This document shows positions 18,120 to 28,055 of a DNA stretch of 64,000 nucleotides, piece after piece (within the stretch, counting starts at the first letter, position 1; every line of letters starts with the position of its first letter). The stretch lies in assembly GCF_000282195.1 (NCBI RefSeq), contig NZ_AKJT01000035.1, forward strand, positions 19,584 to 83,583, read 5' to 3'. Source of the stretch: Pseudomonas sp. GM18. Lineage in GTDB: Bacteria; Pseudomonadota; Gammaproteobacteria; Pseudomonadales; Pseudomonadaceae. Position numbers and translations under genes: made by a program. A model generated the notes under the pieces. The model saw only the letters and a list, made by a program, of their open reading frames with translations. It was not told the origin of the DNA and ran no database searches.

Positions 18120-19460
18120 CTACAGGATATAACGGGACAGGTCTTCGTTCTGCGCCAATTCGCCCAAGTGGCTGTTGACGTAATCGGCATCGATCAGGAT
18201 CGCCTTTTCGTCATGGGTGCTGGCCAGATCGCCAGCGCTGAACGACACCTCTTCGAGCAGACGCTCCAGCAAGGTGTGCAGGCGACGGGCGCCGATGTTC
18301 TCGGTCTTCTCGTTGACCTGCCAGGCAATCTCGGCAATACGCTTGATGCCGTCCGGCTGGAACTCGATGAGCAGCCCTTCGGTTTTCAGCAGCGCGCAAT
18401 ACTGCTCGGTGAGCGATGCATGCGGCTCGCTAAGAATGCGTTCGAAATCTTCCGGGCTCAGTGCCTTGAGTTCGACTCGAATCGGCAGGCGACCTTGCAG
18501 CTCGGGCACCAGATCACTCGGCTTGCTCAGGTGGAATGCACCGGAGGCGATGAACAGGATGTGGTCGGTCTTGACCATGCCCAGTTTGGTGTTGACGGTG
18601 CAGCCTTCGATCAACGGCAGCAAGTCGCGCTGTACGCCTTCACGGGACACATCGACACCACCGGAGTTACCGCGCTTGGCGACCTTGTCGATTTCGTCGA
18701 TGAACACGATGCCATGCTGCTCGACGGCTTCCAGCGCCTTGGCCTTCAATTCTTCTTCGTTGACCAGGCGACCGGCTTCTTCGTCGCGCACCAGTCTCAG
18801 CGCTTCCTTGACCTTGAGCTTGCGGTTTTTGCGCTTGCCCTTGCCCATGTTGGCGAACAGGCTTTGCAGCTGGTTGGTCATTTCTTCCATGCCCGGTGGC
18901 GCGGAGATATCGACGCCGGAGATTTCGGCAACTTCGATTTCGATCTCCTTGTCATCCAGCTGACCTTCACGCAGGCGTTTGCGGAACAGCTGACGGGTGT
19001 TGGAGTCCTGGGCCGGGGCAGCGTCTTCGTTGCTGAAGCCCATGCGTGCCGGAGGCAGCAAGGCGTCGAGGATGCGCTCTTCGGCGGCATCTTCGGCGCG
19101 GTGACGAACCTTGGTCATTTCCTGTTCGCGCAGCAGTTTGATCGCCGCGTCGGCCAGATCACGAATGATCGATTCGACGTCGCGGCCGACATAGCCCACT
19201 TCGGTGAATTTGGTCGCTTCGACTTTGATGAACGGCGCGTTGGCGAGTTTGGCCAGGCGACGGGCGATCTCGGTTTTACCGACGCCGGTCGGGCCGATCA
19301 TCAGGATGTTCTTGGGGGTGACTTCGACGCGCAGCTCTTCTGGCAGCTGCATCCGGCGCCAGCGGTTGCGCAACGCGATGGCGACGGCGCGTTTGGCATC
19401 GTCCTGGCCGATGATATGGCGATTGAGTTCGTGGACGATTTCACGGGGGGTCATGGGCAT
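18120..19460 (-). CDS. hslU: ATP-dependent protease ATPase subunit HslU
   Basis: A 446-residue AAA+ unfoldase that feeds substrates to HslV. Walker A ([14 protein letters not shown]), Walker B (IVFIDEIDK), the GYVGRD pore loop and the C-terminal YIL end that docks into HslV are all seen. The variable I domain (about 110-240) is intact. It follows hslV in the same operon with a 55-base gap. A second ATG two codons downstream is an alternative start. Confidence 0.97.
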   Translation of the reverse strand: MPMTPREIVHELNRHIIGQDDAKRAVAIALRNRWRRMQLPEELRVEVTPKNILMIGPTGVGKTEIARRLAKLANAPFIKVEATKFTEVGYVGRDVESIIRDLADAAIKLLREQEMTKVRHRAEDAAEERILDALLPPARMGFSNEDAAPAQDSNTRQLFRKRLREGQLDDKEIEIEVAEISGVDISAPPGMEEMTNQLQSLFANMGKGKRKNRKLKVKEALRLVRDEEAGRLVNEEELKAKALEAVEQHGIVFIDEIDKVAKRGNSGGVDVSREGVQRDLLPLIEGCTVNTKLGMVKTDHILFIASGAFHLSKPSDLVPELQGRLPIRVELKALSPEDFERILSEPHASLTEQYCALLKTEGLLIEFQPDGIKRIAEIAWQVNEKTENIGARRLHTLLERLLEEVSFSAGDLASTHDEKAILIDADYVNSHLGELAQNEDLSRYIL

Positions 19461-19515
19461 AGTAATTGGCGGTCCTCAAGCAAAAGTAAGCCGTGGCGCT
19501 TAGGCCAAGACAGGC

Positions 19516-20046
19516 TTACTCAGCGAGATCCTGCTCCTCGATGGTGATGTTGTGATTGGTGAACACGCAGATGTCGCCAGCGATGCCCAAAGCGGTTTCG
19601 ACGATTTCCCGGGCCGACAGGTCGGTCTTTTTCAACAGCGCGCTGGCCGCAGCCTGGGCGTAGCCGCCGCCGGAACCCATGGCGATCAGGCCTTCTTCAG
19701 GCTCAACCACGTCACCGTTGCCGGTGATGATCAGGGAGGCGTCCTTGTTGGCGACCGCGAGCATGGCTTCGAGGCGGCTGAGGGAGCGGTCGGTGCGCCA
19801 TTCTTTGGCGAGTTCGACAGCGGCGCGAACCAGGTGGCCCTGATGTTTTTCGAGTTGGCCTTCGAAACGTTCGAAGAGGGTGAAGGCGTCAGCGGTAGCC
19901 CCGGCAAAACCGGCGATAACCTGACCGTGGTACAGGCGGCGAACTTTCTTCGCGTTGCCTTTCATCACGGTATTGCCGAGCGAAACCTGGCCGTCGCCGC
20001 CCATGACGACTTTGCCGTGGCGGCGAACTGAAACGATGGTGGTCAA
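19516..20046 (-). CDS. hslV: ATP-dependent protease peptidase subunit HslV
   Basis: A 176-residue proteasome-like threonine peptidase. After removal of the initiator, Thr ([10 protein letters not shown]) is the nucleophile; [22 protein letters not shown] and [11 protein letters not shown] are family motifs. The start codon is TTG, with GGAGA 8-12 bases upstream; there is no alternative that keeps the required N-terminal Thr. A heat-shock promoter lies 47-75 bases upstream. Confidence 0.97.
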   Translation of the reverse strand: MTTIVSVRRHGKVVMGGDGQVSLGNTVMKGNAKKVRRLYHGQVIAGFAGATADAFTLFERFEGQLEKHQGHLVRAAVELAKEWRTDRSLSRLEAMLAVANKDASLIITGNGDVVEPEEGLIAMGSGGGYAQAAASALLKKTDLSAREIVETALGIAGDICVFTNHNITIEEQDLAE

Positions 20047-20091
20047 GGGAGAGTCTCCACGCAGCGGGGCGAAAATGCCTTATGCCAACTC

Positions 20092-20119
20092 ATATGGGGG
20101 TGGTGGAGCGTTTTTCAAC
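20092..20119 (-). promoter_or_regulatory. Sigma-32 heat-shock promoter of hslVU
   Basis: Minus strand GTTGAAA, 13 bases, CCCCATAT. This matches the RpoH consensus (CTTGAAA, 11-16 bases, CCCCATnT) at nearly every position and lies just upstream of hslV, a known heat-shock gene in other bacteria. Confidence 0.85.
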
Positions 20120-20157
20120 TGTAGGACGGGAGAGGGGACGAGCGGTGCCTGACAGAT

Positions 20158-20269
20158 GATCGTTCCCACGCTCTGCGTGGGAACGCAACCCGGGACGCTC
20201 TGCGTCCCTTGCGGCGCCGGAACGCGGAGCGTCCCTTGAGGCATTCCCACGCAGAGCGTGGGAACGATC
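20158..20269. repeat. 112-bp GATCGTTCCC palindromic repeat, full copy 3
   Basis: Complete copy with intact terminal hairpins and central GGGACGCTCTGCGTCCC / GGAACGCGGAGCGTCCC words. It lies between the SPOR-domain gene and the hslVU heat-shock promoter, where it may insulate hslVU from upstream transcription. Confidence 0.92.
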
Positions 20270-20291
20270 AGATGCGGTGTCCCTGAGGGAG

Positions 20292-21002
20292 TCAGCGGCT
20301 CTGGCGTTGTTGTAACAACAGGTTACTGAAGCCACTGCCCGCCAATTGTTTCTGGGCGGTGGTCAGTTGTTCGCGGTTGCTGAACGGGCCGACCAGCACC
20401 CGGTACCAGGTTTCGTCCTTCACCGTGCCGGATTCAACCGCCACGGCCTGACCCAACAGGATAATCTGCGCCCGAACCTTGTCGGCATCGGCTTGCTTGC
20501 GGAACGAACCGGCCTGCAGGAAGAACTTGGTCACCGGCGCCGCTTTTGCCACCGGTGGCGCTGGCGGCGGGGTGATGCCGGCCAATGCCGCCTGAGCCCG
20601 GGCCGTGTCGATCTTCGCCGCTTCCGCAGGCGTCACTGGCGTGGTCGGTACGGCCGGCACTTGTGGTGTCGGCAGGGTTTTCTCCGGCACCGCATCTGGC
20701 GGCACGATCACTTCCGATTCCGGCAGCAGGGTGTAGAAGTCATATTTCGGCTTCACCGGCTGCGTCGGGCTCGGCGGGGTCTTGTTGGCCTCGGCGATCT
20801 TGGTGGCTTTCTGTTGCTGCTCGACCTTCTCGCGCTTGACGCTGTCACTGCCCTTGCCTGGTTCCAGCTTCATCAGGAACACAATGAACGCGCCGACCGT
20901 CAGGCCGATGGCCATCCACAGCCAGCCCGGGATCGGTTGCTTTGCAGGAGCTTGGTAACGGCTGGCGCCACGCTTGGGTGCAGGTTTTTTCTTGGCAGCC
21001 AA
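20292..21002 (-). CDS. FtsN-like SPOR-domain cell division protein
   Basis: A 236-residue bitopic membrane protein. The basic cytoplasmic start (AAKKKPAPKRGASRYQAP) precedes one membrane helix (about 27-44, GWLWMAIGLTVGAFIVFLM), then a Pro/Thr/Ala-rich periplasmic linker and a C-terminal SPOR domain (FFLQAGSFRKQADADKVRAQ ... WYRVLVGPFSNREQLTTA) that binds denuded septal peptidoglycan. The start is TTG, one base after the argS stop, so expression depends on argS translation. The layout equals FtsN of other gammaproteobacteria, but the name ftsN is inferred. Confidence 0.88.
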   Translation of the reverse strand: MAAKKKPAPKRGASRYQAPAKQPIPGWLWMAIGLTVGAFIVFLMKLEPGKGSDSVKREKVEQQQKATKIAEANKTPPSPTQPVKPKYDFYTLLPESEVIVPPDAVPEKTLPTPQVPAVPTTPVTPAEAAKIDTARAQAALAGITPPPAPPVAKAAPVTKFFLQAGSFRKQADADKVRAQIILLGQAVAVESGTVKDETWYRVLVGPFSNREQLTTAQKQLAGSGFSNLLLQQRQSR

Positions 21003-21003
21003 C

Positions 21004-22740
21004 TTACATACGCTCCAGAGTTTCCAGACCCAAGAGTTCCAGGCCTTGCTTGAGAGTGCGGCCGGTCAGTGCGGCAAGGCGCAGACGGCTCTGCATTTGC
21101 GTCGGGGTGTCGGCGCTGAGGATCGGGCAGTTCTCGTAGAAACTGGAGAACAGGCCGGCAACATCGTACAGGTAGGTGCAGAGAATGTGCGGCGTGCCTT
21201 TATCGGACACGTTATTCAGGATTTCGCCGAACTGCGCCAGTTTCGCCGCCAGCTCATGTTCGTGCGGCGCTTCGAGGACGATTTGCCCTTCGACTTCGCT
21301 GAAGTCCTTGCCAAGCTTGCGGAATACGCCGGCCACTCGGGTGTAGGCGTACAGCAGGTACGGTGCGGTGTTGCCTTCGAAGTTCAGCATCAGGTCGAAG
21401 TTGAAGCTGTAGTCGCTGGTGCGGTGCTTGGACAGGTCGGCGTACTTCACCGCGCCAATGCCCACGACCTTGGCAATGTTGCGCAGCTCGTCTTCGGCCA
21501 ACTCCGGGTTCTTCTCCTTCACCAGCGTGTAGGCGCGTTCCTGGGCTTCGGTCAGCAGGTCGATCAGCTTCACGGTGCCACCGTCACGGGTCTTGAACGG
21601 ACGGCCGTCGGCGCCGTTCATGGTGCCGAAGCCCATGTGTTCCATTTCCATCGGATGGGTCACGAAGCCGGCCAGGCGCGCGACCTGGAACACTTGCTGG
21701 AAGTGCAGGGCCTGGCGCTGGTCGACGAAATACAGCGCGCGATCAGCCTTGAGCACGCCGCTGCGGTAGCGCACGGCCGCCAGGTCGGTGGTGGCGTAGA
21801 GGTAGCCGCCGTCGGCCTTGACGATGATCACTGGCAGCGGGTCGCCATCGGCGTTCTTGAACTCGTCGAGGAACACGCACTGGGCGCCGTTGCTCTCGAC
21901 CAGCATGCCTTTGGCCTTGAGGTCGTTGACCACGTTGATCAGGTCGTCGTTATAGGCGCTTTCACCCATCACGTCGGCCATGGTCAGTTTGACGTTCAGC
22001 AGTTCGTAGATTTTCTGGCAGTGGGACAGCGAGATGTCCTTGAACTTGGTCCACAGGGCCAGGCAGTCCGGGTCGCCGGCTTGCAGCTTGACCACCAGGC
22101 CACGGGCACGGTCGGCGAATTCTTCGGATTCGTCGAAGCGCTGTTTGGCGGCGCGGTAGAAGTTTTCCAGGTCCGACAGCTCGTCGCTGGTGATCGGATT
22201 TTCCTGCAGATAAGCCATCAGCATGCCGAACTGGGTGCCCCAGTCGCCGACGTGGTTCTGCCGGATCACGGTGTCGCCGAGGAATTCCAGCACCCGGGCC
22301 ACGCCGTCGCCGATGATGGTCGAGCGCAAATGGCCGACGTGCATCTCTTTGGCCAGGTTCGGTGCCGACAGGTCAACCACGGTGCGCTGCACCGGGCCGG
22401 CCTTGCGTACGCCGATGTGGTCGTCGGCCAGGGCCGCGTCCAGGCGGGTCGCCAGGGCTTGAGTGTTCTGGAAGAAGTTCAGGAAGCCAGGGCCGGCGAT
22501 TTCGGTTTTGGAGACGTTCTCGTCAGCCGGCAGCGCGGCGATGATTTTTTCGGCCAGGTCGCGGGGTTTCATGCCGGCCGGTTTGGCCAGCATCATCGCG
22601 ATGTTGCTGGCGAAGTCGCCGTGAGTCTTGTCACGGGAGTTTTCCACCTGGATCGCCGGCGACAGGCCTTCAGGCAACACACCTTCGTTGACGAGTTGGG
22701 TGATGGCTTGTTGGATCAGCTGGCGAATGGTGTCTTTCAT
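21004..22740 (-). CDS. argS: Arginyl-tRNA synthetase
   Basis: A 578-residue class I aminoacyl-tRNA synthetase that charges tRNA-Arg. The N-terminal Add-1 domain, the HIGH-type motif ([12 protein letters not shown]) and the C-terminal DALR anticodon-binding domain (ending LGLETLERM) are in order. The ATG at 22740 ([16 protein letters not shown]) is chosen; an open frame continues upstream to 23019 but overlaps priA and lacks family similarity. It leads the argS-SPOR pair. Confidence 0.97.
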   Translation of the reverse strand: MKDTIRQLIQQAITQLVNEGVLPEGLSPAIQVENSRDKTHGDFASNIAMMLAKPAGMKPRDLAEKIIAALPADENVSKTEIAGPGFLNFFQNTQALATRLDAALADDHIGVRKAGPVQRTVVDLSAPNLAKEMHVGHLRSTIIGDGVARVLEFLGDTVIRQNHVGDWGTQFGMLMAYLQENPITSDELSDLENFYRAAKQRFDESEEFADRARGLVVKLQAGDPDCLALWTKFKDISLSHCQKIYELLNVKLTMADVMGESAYNDDLINVVNDLKAKGMLVESNGAQCVFLDEFKNADGDPLPVIIVKADGGYLYATTDLAAVRYRSGVLKADRALYFVDQRQALHFQQVFQVARLAGFVTHPMEMEHMGFGTMNGADGRPFKTRDGGTVKLIDLLTEAQERAYTLVKEKNPELAEDELRNIAKVVGIGAVKYADLSKHRTSDYSFNFDLMLNFEGNTAPYLLYAYTRVAGVFRKLGKDFSEVEGQIVLEAPHEHELAAKLAQFGEILNNVSDKGTPHILCTYLYDVAGLFSSFYENCPILSADTPTQMQSRLRLAALTGRTLKQGLELLGLETLERM

Positions 22741-22870
22741 GGTCTTCTCTTTCGACCGCAGGCGCGGCGGCGCTTCGATGCGCTGGTGGAAAAACTGGGC
22801 ATTATCCGTTGCGAAGACGGGCTTGCCAACTATAGCGGGCAGGTTATGGATATGTGGTGACAAAAGCGGC

Positions 22871-22937
22871 AAAGATCGCTGGGTAGGAGCTGCCGAAGGC
22901 TCGGGCCGCGTTCGGACGATCTTTTGATCTTGATCTT
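22871..22937. repeat. Degenerate REP element
   Basis: AAAGATCG at the left and CGATCTTT at the right enclose TAGGAGCTGCCGAAGGCT. The words match the element at 49258 (GATCTTTTGATCTT, AGCTCCTA). It lies between the priA stop and the argS start. Confidence 0.7.
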
Positions 22938-25157
22938 TTAATACAAATCGACCGGGTCCACATCCAGCGACCAACGCACTGCCCGCCCACTGGGCATCTG
23001 CTCCAAAGCCAGCAACCAACTGCTCAACAATCGATGCAGCGGCGCCCGGGCCGTAGCTTGCAGCAATAACTGTGCGCGATAGCGCCCGGCTCGGCGCTCC
23101 ATCGGTGCCGGAACCGGCCCCAGCAACTCGATACCGGTCAGATGCTGTTCAGCCAGCAGTCGCTCGGCCTCGCTGCACGCTTCATCGAGGAACCCTTCGG
23201 CCTGCCCCGGTTTGTGCGCTTCGGCCCGCAGCAGCGCGAGATGCGCAAATGGCGGCAACCCGGCGGAGCGGCGCTCGCTCAGCGCCTGTTCGGCGAAGGC
23301 GAAGTAGCCCTGCTCGGTCAGTTGCACCAGCAGCGGGTGGTCCGCCAGGTGCGTCTGGATGATCACTTTGCCCGGCTCTTCGGCGCGGCCCGCGCGTCCG
23401 GCGACCTGCACGATCAACTGCGCCATGCGCTCGCTGGCGCGGAAGTCGCCGGAGAACAACCCGCCGTCGGCATCGAGAATCGACACCAGGGTCACGCGGG
23501 GAAAGTGGTGCCCTTTGGCAAGCATCTGCGTGCCGACCAGAATGCACGGCTGGCCTTTCTGGATGGTCGCGAACAGCTGATTCATCGCGTCTTTGCGTGA
23601 AGTACTGTCGCGGTCGACCCGCAGCACCGGGACGTCCGGGAACAAAATCCCCAGGCGTTCCTCGGCGCGCTCGGTACCGGCCCCCACGGGCCGCAAATCG
23701 ACCTTGCCGCACTTTGGGCAATGCCGAGGCACGCGTTCGACATAGCCACAATGATGGCAGCGCAATTCGCCCGAGCGCTGGTGCACGGTCATTCGCGCGT
23801 CGCAACGCTGGCATTCGGACATCCAGCCGCAATCGTGGCAGAGCAGTGTCGGGGCGAACCCTCGGCGATTGAGGAACACCAGCACCTGCTGGCCGGCGGC
23901 CAGGGTCTGACCGATGGCTTGCTGCATCGGCCCGGAAATGCCGCTGTCCAGTGGACGACTTTTCACGTCCAGGCGCAGGAAGCGCGGTTGCTTGGCGCCA
24001 CCGGCGCGCTCATTCAGGCGCAGCAGGCCGTAACGACCGGTGTAGGCGTTCTGCAGGCTTTCCAGTGACGGCGTGGCGGAACCGAGGACAATCGGAATGT
24101 TTTCCTGCCGGGCGCGAACCAGTGCCAGGTCGCGGGCGTGGTAGCGCAGGCCTTCTTGCTGTTTATAGGAGCCGTCGTGCTCTTCATCGATGATGATCAG
24201 GCCGGGGTTCTTCATTGGTGTGAACAGCGCCGAACGGGTGCCGATAATAATGTCGGCTTCGCCATCCCGGGCGGCCAGCCAGGCGTCCAGGCGCTCGCGG
24301 TCGTTGACGGCGGAGTGGATCAGCGCGATGCGTGCATTGAAGCGCTGCTCGAAGCGCGCCAGGGTTTGCGGGCCGAGGTTGATCTCCGGGATCAGCACCA
24401 GGGCTTGCTTGCCGGCCTCGAGGGTTTCGCGGATCAGTTGCAAATAGACTTCGGTCTTGCCGCTGCCGGTGACGCCGGCCAGCAGGAACGCGTGATAACT
24501 GTCGAACCCGGCGCGAATCGCTTCATAAGCGGCGCGCTGCTCCGGGTTGAGCGGCAATTCCGGTTGTGCCAGCCAGTGTTCGTGGCGAGCGCCGGGCGCG
24601 TGCCTGCGGATGTCTACCTGCACCAGATCTTTGGCCAGCAACAGGTCGAGGCTGTCCTTGCTCAGCATCAGTTTGCTCAACAACTGATGGGCGACGCCGT
24701 GGGGATGTTGAGCCAGGGTCGCCAGGGCTTCACGTTGCCGCGGGGCGCGGGCGATGCGCGGGTCATCGAGGCTGGCGCCGGGCGCGGCGGACCAGAACCG
24801 CTCCTGACGGGCTTCGGCCAGTTCACCCTGGCGCAGCAACACCGGCAGCGCCCAGCTCAACGTGTCGCCAAGGCTGTGCTGGTAATACTGGGAGGTCCAC
24901 AGGCACAGCTTGAACAGCGCGGGCGGCAGCGGCGGTACGGCATCGAGCAGCGCCAGCGCCGGTTTGAGCTTTTCAGTCGGGACTTCGCTGTGGTCGGTGA
25001 TCTCCACCAGAATCCCGATCATCTCCCGCCGACCGAACGGCACCCGCAAGCGCATGCCCGGGTGTAACTGGGCGCGCAGGACTCCGGCCGGCGCGCGATA
25101 GTCGAACAGGCGGCGCAGGGGCGAAGGCAGGGCGAGGCGCAGAATGGCGTTGGGCAC
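22938..25157 (-). CDS. priA: Primosomal protein N', replication restart helicase PriA
   Basis: A 739-residue 3'-5' DNA helicase that reloads the replisome at stalled forks. The N-terminal 3'-DNA-binding part, Walker A ([12 protein letters not shown]), DEEHD box, and eight zinc-ligand cysteines between helicase lobes (CHDCGW, CQRCDAR, CHHCGY, CPKCG) are complete. The length and C-terminal domain match PriA. The gene stands alone on the minus strand. Confidence 0.97.
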   Translation of the reverse strand: MPNAILRLALPSPLRRLFDYRAPAGVLRAQLHPGMRLRVPFGRREMIGILVEITDHSEVPTEKLKPALALLDAVPPLPPALFKLCLWTSQYYQHSLGDTLSWALPVLLRQGELAEARQERFWSAAPGASLDDPRIARAPRQREALATLAQHPHGVAHQLLSKLMLSKDSLDLLLAKDLVQVDIRRHAPGARHEHWLAQPELPLNPEQRAAYEAIRAGFDSYHAFLLAGVTGSGKTEVYLQLIRETLEAGKQALVLIPEINLGPQTLARFEQRFNARIALIHSAVNDRERLDAWLAARDGEADIIIGTRSALFTPMKNPGLIIIDEEHDGSYKQQEGLRYHARDLALVRARQENIPIVLGSATPSLESLQNAYTGRYGLLRLNERAGGAKQPRFLRLDVKSRPLDSGISGPMQQAIGQTLAAGQQVLVFLNRRGFAPTLLCHDCGWMSECQRCDARMTVHQRSGELRCHHCGYVERVPRHCPKCGKVDLRPVGAGTERAEERLGILFPDVPVLRVDRDSTSRKDAMNQLFATIQKGQPCILVGTQMLAKGHHFPRVTLVSILDADGGLFSGDFRASERMAQLIVQVAGRAGRAEEPGKVIIQTHLADHPLLVQLTEQGYFAFAEQALSERRSAGLPPFAHLALLRAEAHKPGQAEGFLDEACSEAERLLAEQHLTGIELLGPVPAPMERRAGRYRAQLLLQATARAPLHRLLSSWLLALEQMPSGRAVRWSLDVDPVDLY

Positions 25158-25219
25158 GCGATTGTTTACTCGGTGAGGGGCGATGAAGAAGGCCGGGAGC
25201 CTAGCAGACGGTCGGATTT

Positions 25220-25378
25220 GTGTCCTCCATCAGGAAAGCGTTCAAGTGTTGACGAGTGGATTTTAATGCCAGGCAAGGCGCTACGACGACTCATAGCGCG
25301 CTATGGGGAGGAGTAGCAACGCAGCATGGCGTTAAAAGACGCCGTCAACATTGAACAGTCTTTCCTGATGGAGGGCAC
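25220..25378. repeat. 159-bp long imperfect palindrome
   Basis: The ends GTGTCCTCCATCAGGAAAG and CTTTCCTGATGGAGGGCAC are inverse copies with one mismatch. Inverted similarity continues (TTCAA-TGTTGAC against GTCAA-CATTGAA, TTTTAATGCC against GGCGTTAAAA) up to a perfect 14-bp centre CATAGCGCGCTATG at 25292-25305. The whole element is one large hairpin-forming sequence with a MITE-like layout and no coding frame. With the rpmE promoter it fills the 329-base gap between priA and rpmE. Confidence 0.85.
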
Positions 25379-25388
25379 CCACGACAGC

Positions 25389-25416
25389 TTGCGTGATTGC
25401 AAAGGTCTGGTAGAAT
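25389..25416 (+). promoter_or_regulatory. Sigma-70 promoter of rpmE
   Basis: TTGCGT, 16 bases, TAGAAT, about 70 bases before the rpmE start. Both boxes are near consensus, and the site begins 11 bases after the large palindrome ends. Confidence 0.65.
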
Positions 25417-25486
25417 CCGCGGCCTAATTACGTGCGGTATTCAACAATAGTGTTGGGTGGCGGCACGCTAGCCTGAGGAAGACACC

Positions 25487-25705
25487 ATGAAAGCCGATAT
25501 CCATCCAGAATACCCAGCAGTTGCCGTAACTTGCAGCTGCGGCAACAAGTTCGAAACCCGTTCGACCTACGGCAAAGCCCTGGCGATCGACGTTTGCAAC
25601 GAGTGCCACCCGTTCTACACCGGTAAGCAGAAGACTCTGGATACCGGCGGCCGTGTTCAGAAGTTCGCCGATCGTTTCGGTGCTTTCGGCGCGAAAAAGG
25701 CCTAA
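25487..25705 (+). CDS. rpmE: 50S ribosomal protein L31
   Basis: A 72-residue ribosomal protein of the large subunit. It is the zinc-binding (C+) form: cysteines in VTCSCGNKF and [14 protein letters not shown] are all kept. Preceded by GAGGAAG as RBS. The C-terminal basic tail ([16 protein letters not shown]) is typical of pseudomonads. Its likely intrinsic terminator lies inside the next gene. Confidence 0.98.
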   Translation: MKADIHPEYPAVAVTCSCGNKFETRSTYGKALAIDVCNECHPFYTGKQKTLDTGGRVQKFADRFGAFGAKKA

Positions 25706-25740
25706 GGCCGATCAACTTGGGAAGCCGTCACGGTTTTTCC

Positions 25741-26529
25741 ATGCTGATGAAAAAGGCGTCCCTCGCGGGCGCCTTTTTTATGTCTGCGATTTGGCTTTCC
25801 GCTGCCCAGGCCTTCTGCCCGGCGCCGAGCGGGCTGACGCCGGTCGCGGTGCAGCGGGTGGTGGATGGCGACACCTTGCGCCTGAGCGATGGGCGCAGTG
25901 TACGCATGATCGGTTTGAACACGCCGGAGCTGGGCAAGCAGGGGCGTTCCGACGAGCCGTTCGCCGTGGCCGCGCGCAAACGCCTGGAAGCCTTGGTGGC
26001 CGCCAGCGACGGGCGGGTTGGTTTGCTGCCGGGTAAAGAAAGCAAGGACCATTACGGCCGCACCCTGGCCCATGTCTACGGTGTCGATGGCGCCAACCTC
26101 GAAGCGCAGATGCTTGCTGAAGGTCTCGGTTTTCAGGTCGCGGTAGCACCGAACGTCGATTTGGTCGGCTGCCAGCAGGCGGCGGAACGCAGTGCTCGTC
26201 AGGCCGGCCTCGGGCTGTGGCGACAGTCCCCTGTACTGAAAGCGGAGCAGATCAACGCGTCCGGCTTCGCCGTGCTCAGTGGTCGTGTGAGCAAGGTTCA
26301 GCGCAATCGCGGCGGGGTTTGGATCGAGTTGCAGGATTCAGTTGTATTGCGGGTTGCACCCAATATGCTGGGGCAATTCGATGGTGCGTCGCTTGAACAG
26401 CTCAAAGGCAAGCAAATCGAGGCTCGTGGCTGGGTCGTGGATCGTTCGCGCCGTGGCGGGCTGAAGCCCGGGCAGGCGCGCTGGCTTTTGCCGCTGACCG
26501 ATCCGGCGATGTTGCAGGTCGCACCGTAA
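25741..26529 (+). CDS. Secreted thermonuclease (SNase)-like protein
   Basis: A 262-residue protein with an N-terminal signal peptide (MKKASLAGAFFMSAIWLSAAQA, cut after AQA, followed by F-C) and a staphylococcal nuclease fold. The first motif VVDGDTLRLSDG, the Arg-containing VRMIGLNTPELG, and the later KESKDHYGRTLAHVY with Glu and Arg correspond to the catalytic set of SNase, so a Ca-dependent phosphodiesterase is likely. The C-terminal ~90 residues look like an extra beta domain. The start is uncertain among ATGs at 25741, 25747 and 25780; no strong RBS is visible, and the rpmE terminator overlaps the signal peptide codons. Confidence 0.8.
   Translation: MLMKKASLAGAFFMSAIWLSAAQAFCPAPSGLTPVAVQRVVDGDTLRLSDGRSVRMIGLNTPELGKQGRSDEPFAVAARKRLEALVAASDGRVGLLPGKESKDHYGRTLAHVYGVDGANLEAQMLAEGLGFQVAVAPNVDLVGCQQAAERSARQAGLGLWRQSPVLKAEQINASGFAVLSGRVSKVQRNRGGVWIELQDSVVLRVAPNMLGQFDGASLEQLKGKQIEARGWVVDRSRRGGLKPGQARWLLPLTDPAMLQVAP
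25751..25779 (+). terminator. Intrinsic terminator of rpmE inside the nuclease signal-peptide codons
   Basis: AAAAGGCG at the left pairs with CGCCTTTT at the right, with inner CCC/GGG pairs and a TCGC loop, followed by T6. It is a textbook rho-independent terminator 46 bases after rpmE, yet it falls within the first codons of the downstream secreted protein. Confidence 0.85.
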
Positions 26530-26711
26530 GAAAAATTGTAGACATTTATTCTGTCGATTGTGAACAGTCCATCCCTTGTGTTCCGTGGCTCTTGGCCCAA
26601 AGTCGTAGGGCAGGGCGCTTGACAGGGGTGACTGGCCAGTCTTGTGGGGACTTTGCGACACGCGTATCCTCGGCGGTCCGTCTGTCCAACAGTAAAAAGC
26701 GGAATGCCCAC

Positions 26712-27980
26712 ATGTCTGATCTGAAAACTGCCGCTCTCGAATATCACGCCAATCCTCGTCCAGGGAAGCTGAGTGTCGAGCTCACCAAGGCCACTGCTAC
26801 CGCCCGCGACCTGTCGCTGGCCTACAGCCCCGGCGTAGCCGAACCAGTACGCGAAATCGCCCGCGATCCTGAACTGGCCTACAAATACACCGGCAAAGGC
26901 AACCTGGTTGCAGTCATTTCCGATGGCACCGCGATTCTGGGCCTGGGTAACCTCGGTCCATTGGCTTCCAAGCCGGTGATGGAAGGTAAAGGTGTTCTGT
27001 TCAAGCGCTTCGCCGGCATCGACGTGTTCGACATCGAAGTCGACTCCGAAAGCCCGCAAGCCTTCATCGACACCGTCAAGCGTATCTCCATCACCTTCGG
27101 TGGCATCAACCTGGAAGACATCAAGGCACCTGAATGCTTTGAAATCGAACGCGCTCTGATCGAGCAGTGCGACATTCCAGTATTCCACGATGACCAGCAC
27201 GGTACCGCGATCGTGACCGCTGCCGGCATGATCAACGCCCTGGAAATCGCCGGCAAAACCCTGCCGGAAGCCAAGATCGTCTGCCTGGGCGCCGGTGCTG
27301 CCGCCATCTCCTGCATGAAATTGCTGGTGAGCATGGGCGCCAACATCGAAAACATCTACATGGTTGACCGTACCGGTGTGATCCACTCCGGCCGTGACGA
27401 CCTGAACCAGTACAAGGCTGTCTTCGCTCACGCGACCGACAAGCGCACCCTGGCTGACGCGCTGGAAGGCGCTGACGTGTTCGTTGGTCTGTCCGGCCCG
27501 AACCTGCTGAGCGCTGAAGGCCTGAAGTCCATGGCGGCCAACCCGATCGTGTTCGCGTGCTCGAACCCGGATCCGGAAATCGCCCCGGAACTGGCTCACG
27601 CTACTCGCAACGACGTGATCATGGCCACCGGTCGTTCGGATTACCCGAACCAGGTCAACAACGTACTGGGCTTCCCGTTCATCTTCCGTGGTGCCCTGGA
27701 CGTTCGCGCCAAGCGCATCAACGAAGAAATGAAAGTGGCTGCCGCCAACGCCCTGCGTGAACTGGCCAAGCTGCCAGTACCTCAGGAAGTGTGCGATGCC
27801 TACGGCGGCATCAAGCTGGAATTCGGTCGTGAGTACATCATCCCGAAACCAATGGATGCCCGTCTGATCACCGTGATCTCCGATGCCGTGGCCAAGGCTG
27901 CGATCGAGACGGGTGTGGCGACCCTGCCGTATCCGAAGAACTACCCGCTGAAAAGCGTGGATGATGTGTTCAACGGCTAA
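26712..27980 (+). CDS. NAD(P)-dependent malic enzyme, short form
   Basis: A 422-residue enzyme that decarboxylates malate to pyruvate, linking the TCA cycle with gluconeogenesis and NADPH supply. It has the catalytic Tyr/Lys region (LSLAYSPGVAEPVREI), metal ligands in FDIEVDSESP and FHDDQHGTA, and a Rossmann GAGAAAISCMKLL. It consists of the malic domain only; the C-terminal phosphotransacetylase-like domain of E. coli MaeB is absent, as in other Pseudomonas. The ATG at 26712 (MSDLKTAALEYHANPRPGKL) is the family start. A terminator follows. Confidence 0.94.
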   Translation: MSDLKTAALEYHANPRPGKLSVELTKATATARDLSLAYSPGVAEPVREIARDPELAYKYTGKGNLVAVISDGTAILGLGNLGPLASKPVMEGKGVLFKRFAGIDVFDIEVDSESPQAFIDTVKRISITFGGINLEDIKAPECFEIERALIEQCDIPVFHDDQHGTAIVTAAGMINALEIAGKTLPEAKIVCLGAGAAAISCMKLLVSMGANIENIYMVDRTGVIHSGRDDLNQYKAVFAHATDKRTLADALEGADVFVGLSGPNLLSAEGLKSMAANPIVFACSNPDPEIAPELAHATRNDVIMATGRSDYPNQVNNVLGFPFIFRGALDVRAKRINEEMKVAAANALRELAKLPVPQEVCDAYGGIKLEFGREYIIPKPMDARLITVISDAVAKAAIETGVATLPYPKNYPLKSVDDVFNG

Positions 27981-28000
27981 GCCGTTGTAGCGCTTCAACC

Positions 28001-28036
28001 AAAGGCCCCGGCTCATTCTGAGTCGGGGCTTTTTTG
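28001..28036 (+). terminator. Intrinsic terminator of the malic enzyme gene
   Basis: AAAGGCCCCGGCTCA and TGAGTCGGGGCTTTTTT pair across a 4-base ATTC-like loop, with a terminal T6 run, 20 bases after the stop codon. Confidence 0.9.
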
Positions 28037-28055
28037 TATCTGAGGGGTTTGTATT

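Noticed and set aside
20974..22860. A 628-codon plus-strand frame opposite argS
   Set aside because: It mirrors argS codons, is His/Gln/Val-rich without motifs, and overlaps the SPOR gene as well.
22741..23019. An N-terminal extension of argS
   Set aside because: It overlaps priA, has no similarity to the family and the ATG at 22740 gives the standard start.
26619..26647. TTGACA-N17-TTGTGG as the malic enzyme promoter
   Set aside because: The -35 box is perfect but the -10 box is too poor to call.
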